A stretch of DNA of 64,000 nt, from assembly GCA_902729315.2 (NCBI GenBank), contig LR746269.1, positions 1,560,501-1,624,500 of the forward strand, written 5' to 3'. Shown here piece by piece: positions 60,346 to 64,000 of the stretch. This stretch comes from Spirodela intermedia. Taxonomy: Eukaryota > Streptophyta > Magnoliopsida > Alismatales > Araceae. The position numbers and the translations under genes are program-made. A model generated the notes under the pieces. The model was not told the origin of the DNA and made no database searches. It saw nothing but the letters and a program-made list of their open reading frames with translations. Position 1 is the stretch's first letter; every line of letters begins with the position of its first letter.

Positions 60346-63300
60346 CTGCGTTGACCAAGGAAGTAAGTGACCAATCATCGCGAGGATGCCAATCTCTTGA
60401 TGGCAGGAATACGTCATTTGATAAGTAAACCTGCCTACGATTTGACTGCAACCATGTTTTCCCAAATTGAGACGAATCATACGGCTTTCATGATGCCAAG
60501 TGAGAGAATTCATTCGTTCATCCATACAGAGAATCAGGTCCTGATAGATTCCACGAGCTGCAAATTTCCACGGATATTGCAGAAAGCTTTCTACAGAATT
60601 ATCCGCAGAGGAGTTGTGATGGCCATAAATACATACATATATATATATATATGTGCCCTTTTATACCAACTCATGATGAATGACAGCCTCACAGATTGAC
60701 GGATCAACTGCCATTGGCTCTGATTTGGAATCCTATACAGATTTCTCTCTCTCTTTCCTCTCTCTCTCTCTCTCTCTCTCTCTATACAGATTGACGGAGA
60801 GGTGTGGAGAGACGCTGTCTAGATACGCTGTAAAGATTGGCACATGAGACAAAAAAGAAATTACACAATATCATACTAATATGTGAATGTTGCATAAAAT
60901 TATAAGTAATTTTTTTATGGATTAAGTAGACCACATAGCAGAAAGATTATTCTTGTTGTATCGAACGCCTTACATGAATATGAACATTCACGTTGACCTC
61001 ACAAAATAATTGATTAAAATATGCCACATAATTTGTATTCAACTGATACAAAAGCATGTTTTCAGATCCCATGGGGGGTCTAAGACTATGAGGATGATTC
61101 AATGCTCAACCATCATCATCCTGAAATCAACATGAATGATCATGGGATTATATTCCAAGACCGAATAGGCTTCCAAGAAAGGAAAATCGTTTCCTACCCA
61201 TTATCTGGTCTCATCTTCTCATAAAAGCTATGAGAAAACAGTCGCACATTGGAAGTCATCTCTACCCACCGCTCAAAGAACCCTAAATTCCTTTGCCCCC
61301 CCTTGCCTTTCGATTAATGGATGTGATATCTACAACCACACAGGTTATGGATGACCCAGATTGGATACGCTGTCTACTGGATCCAAGATGAGGGGAGAAA
61401 GCTAAAATAGTAAAATGACATCAGTCACACAAAATTTTCACCATCATGGAAGACAAAAACAGAATAAAATTGAAACACAGAAACTATTGCGAAGCTGTGA
61501 CTAACTTTCGATATCTACATACCGATATATGCCTGGATTGATTGTCTCTAACTAAAAGACTTTATTAATTAAGCTAATGCTAATTAATTAGTGACTGTGG
61601 CTACTGATTTTAGATGACGATCGTCCAGAAATTGGTAATCTTAGTGTGCAGAAGGATTTCTGGGCTTATGGAACTCACGAATAGAACCAGGTAACGACCT
61701 AATTCATCATGACACTTTTTTTTTCCCCTGCCAATTTTTATATTGTTAAATAACCTGAAGTCTCCGCAGCTTTTTGTTGAATCTCAAAGGGGAATGTTTC
61801 TTCATCTGCACCTAATATCTTAAAAAAATGACAGCGTGTACCATGTTAGGGTAAGTAAGCGAACAGTAAAATTCAACTTCAGGGACCCCAAACAATGAGC
61901 TTATAGAACCTACGCACTAATGTCAGACAGTTGGGATTGACCAGCTTCTGAGTTTCAACAAGGGGCTTTAGCACCTTATACTGAGACGTAAGGACGTCGA
62001 ATGACTCATGTTTCCAATAATGAACAGGAATATCAGATGAATGTGTGCAAGTTAGGAGGAACATGAGGTCAGATTATATTGTCTATGCCGTGCAGAGAAA
62101 GAATCATTGATCTCAAGCAAGGAACTGTGAAATTGGGTGGTGGAATTGGTCGGAGAAAAATAGTCATCCATGAGTTTCCAGGGGAAATGCAGCTATTAAA
62201 GCTCATTCTTCATAAGAATTGAACAGACCTCTCCAGGGTATCCCCACAATCTAAGTGCAGGAAATTATATTTTTCCACGAAAAAGGGATCACAAAGGAAT
62301 CAAATAAAACAGGAGATTCAAGAGATGAATGTTTGTATGAAAGAATCAGGCTTAGGACTTTTATAAGTCAGCGTCACATGCCTCACGTCCAAAACAATAG
62401 TTGAAGGTCGATAGCTAAATGAAAAAAAATAGCACAAACAAGTTGCAAGAAAACGAGTCTGCAAGCCGTCAGTGGCCATGCGCGATAACAGATGAATTAT
62501 GCAAAAATGATAACCTTTCTCCCAGTCAAAATAAGAATTTGATAGCAGCAATAAAAGAGAGAATTTTCTTACTGGTCTTAGTCTCCCAAACAATTGTAGG
62601 ATATCACTCTGCATCCTATATGTGTCCAAATATTCTAGCCGTGGTAAACAAGGAGCAATAAGTCATCATATAGATTAGCATAGAAGGTGTGTGAATAGGG
62701 GAGGTCAAAAGAAAAAGGGGTCGAATATGAATAGTACATAAAATAATAAGCTCATCAAGGTTGATTAAATGAAGAAGCAATCCAAAAAGGAGAACGTAAC
62801 AAGCCGGATTGGGATAAAGCGGCAGTGCAGCTTTACTCTCATGGACATTGTCCGAGAGGACAACCACGCAGTTAATAAGCAGGAATGCATGAAGTTCGCA
62901 TATTTGCGAGAACTAATAATTTACGGAAGTGGATTATTCGAGGCAGTTTACAGTAGAGATTCTGTCACCTCTCCTTACTGCCCAGTGAATCCCCAATATC
63001 TGTAATGCTCTGATGCAAGTGAAATGGCAGAATAAGTAGTCATTTTTCTTCGAATTTGAGATAGTGTTCTCTCCTGAGACCAAACATCAGACTGGAAGAG
63101 AAGCCTGCGCGAGTCTATCTTGCACAACACCAATGGTAAATGGTGATCCCTTGAGCATATTCATCGAGTCACCAAACAGAGGCACAAAATACCGTGGTGA
63201 CCATGACTGCATTGAGAAAACTCGTCCGAAGAAAACATCTGGATTATGGAAGAATATATGAACGCATGACGAAGCTCATGCTTCTATGGTTGAACTAAAA

Positions 63301-64000
63301 TAGCTTCGTAAATAGAAATAAATAAAAGAACTAAAACAGGTGTTCCAAATGACATTTAAGAGAATGCAATGCGAAAAAGGGAAGTTCCCTATGGCTCTGA
63401 TCTACAAAATTTTCGTATTATAAAGTCAGCTCCTTAGCCTAATTTCTTGTAATCCTACATTTTAGGACGTTCTTATGGTTCACGCTTTTTTTTAATTAAA
63501 TGTAGCCGCTTCAGATAACAACTATTTATTTTATTCATAAACTGAAACATATTTCAAAAAGGTCTTCCCTGAATACTTTTCTATAGGGATGAATATGACG
63601 CTCCCTAAACCGATCCCTGGATTAGGCTTGAATTGATGATCTTCTCTAAAGCAACCACTAGCCAGAGATAAAAATGGAACACTGTCATAGGTTTTCTCAC
63701 ACATAAGAGTGAGTAGGAGTTGCTAGACTAGTTGCACACTTTTAAGCACATACAGCGACATAAATTTGTATCACTATCCATAGAATTGGCTGATTCTTAT
63801 TCTTGTCAACAATTAAAACTTCTCATTCCTGAAACTTTGATCAGGCGTTCCAAGGTGCTTACTCAACCAATTCACATAGTGATGCATAATGTTAATGCTC
63901 GTGGTACCTAAATTCATAAATTTCTACACAGACTTTCCAAGTACCTTACAATTTTCCTCAACGGGTAAAATTATCACAAAAATGATTTACATTTCTCCTT
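60346..64000. other. Long AT-rich tail, possibly intron of the SKIP8-like gene
   Basis: There is no confident gene. CT-rich and TA-rich microsatellites occur near 60640 and 60740-60785. A few short protein-like stretches are scattered on both strands (63087-63238 minus; about 61614-61683 plus) but cannot be joined into a gene. They may be fragments of decayed genes or mobile elements. Confidence 0.4.
63087..63238 (-). CDS. Unassigned exon-like segment, 50 codons
   Basis: After an AG at 63240-63239 the minus strand has an open frame (phase 2) to a stop at 63087. It reads VFFGRVFSMQSWSPRYFVPL, then FGDSMNMLKGSPFTIGVVQD, then RLAQASLPV. The composition looks like protein, but I cannot name a family and found no upstream exon. 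It could equally be a piece of a dead retroelement or a chance frame. Confidence 0.2.

Noticed and set aside
61320..61390. Minus-strand ILDPVDSVSNLGHP stretch resembling a nucleotidyltransferase motif
   Set aside because: Only about 15 residues before a stop, and no neighbouring conserved sequence.
63841..63917. Minus-strand stretch MHHYVNWLSKHLGTPDQSF that resembles a protein
   Set aside because: Very short, bounded by a stop, and no splice-compatible partner found.

Overview
The window is nuclear DNA from a flowering plant, most likely a monocot. It holds interrupted genes with GT-AG introns, GC-rich plant-type coding exons in AT-rich flanks, abundant (GA)n/(CT)n microsatellites, and two decayed Ty3/gypsy LTR retrotransposons. 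Families were recognised from conserved motifs, and exon joins were worked out by hand from splice dinucleotides and reading phase. No alignment or transcript was available. Species and exact transcript ends cannot be read from the sequence.

Layout, left to right. At 1-821 (-) is the N-terminus of a callose synthase cut by the window edge. At 2755-5786 (+) is a four-exon LSD1-type zinc-finger gene of the LOL2 kind. At 6980-7849 (+) is an intronless plastid riboflavin synthase. About 8535-12807 is a decayed gypsy element on the minus strand. At 13993 (+) a short tentative gene starts. It runs toward the 3' end of an eight-exon DTW-domain (tRNA acp3U transferase-like) gene at 15467-19655 (-). 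Directly upstream of that, in the same direction, is a complete five-exon NIN-like (NLP6/7-type) nitrate-response transcription factor at 20229-24479 (-).

The stretch 24500-30780 is mostly non-coding. At 30785-32367 (+) is a two-exon plant-specific protein with a C-terminal membrane segment. A four-copy ~120-bp tandem repeat follows, and then a small gene resembling a complex I B9/NDUFA3-like subunit (33453 onward, +). At 36755-39011 (-) is a three-exon coiled-coil protein. AT-rich repeats occupy 40640-42400, followed by the two-exon gene for plastid ribosomal protein bS6c (43040-44849, -).

A second, related gypsy element fills roughly 45415-53067, with a rearranged right end. Beyond it are a four-exon IQD calmodulin-binding protein (53391-55187, -), an orphan first-exon-like ORF (55539, +), an intronless PADRE/DUF4228 protein (57992-58519, +), and the 3' exons of an F-box/SKIP8-like gene (59704-60345, -) whose F-box exon was not found. 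The last ~3.6 kb has no confident gene.

The genes do not form a pathway or cluster. They look like ordinary plant housekeeping and regulatory genes (plastid riboflavin and translation, mitochondrial respiration, tRNA modification, nitrate signalling, callose synthesis, Ca2+/calmodulin) interleaved with old retroelements. I found no convincing sign of an undescribed biological system. The more unusual points are the repeat structures, the rearranged LTR region and several exon-scale puzzles listed in the findings.
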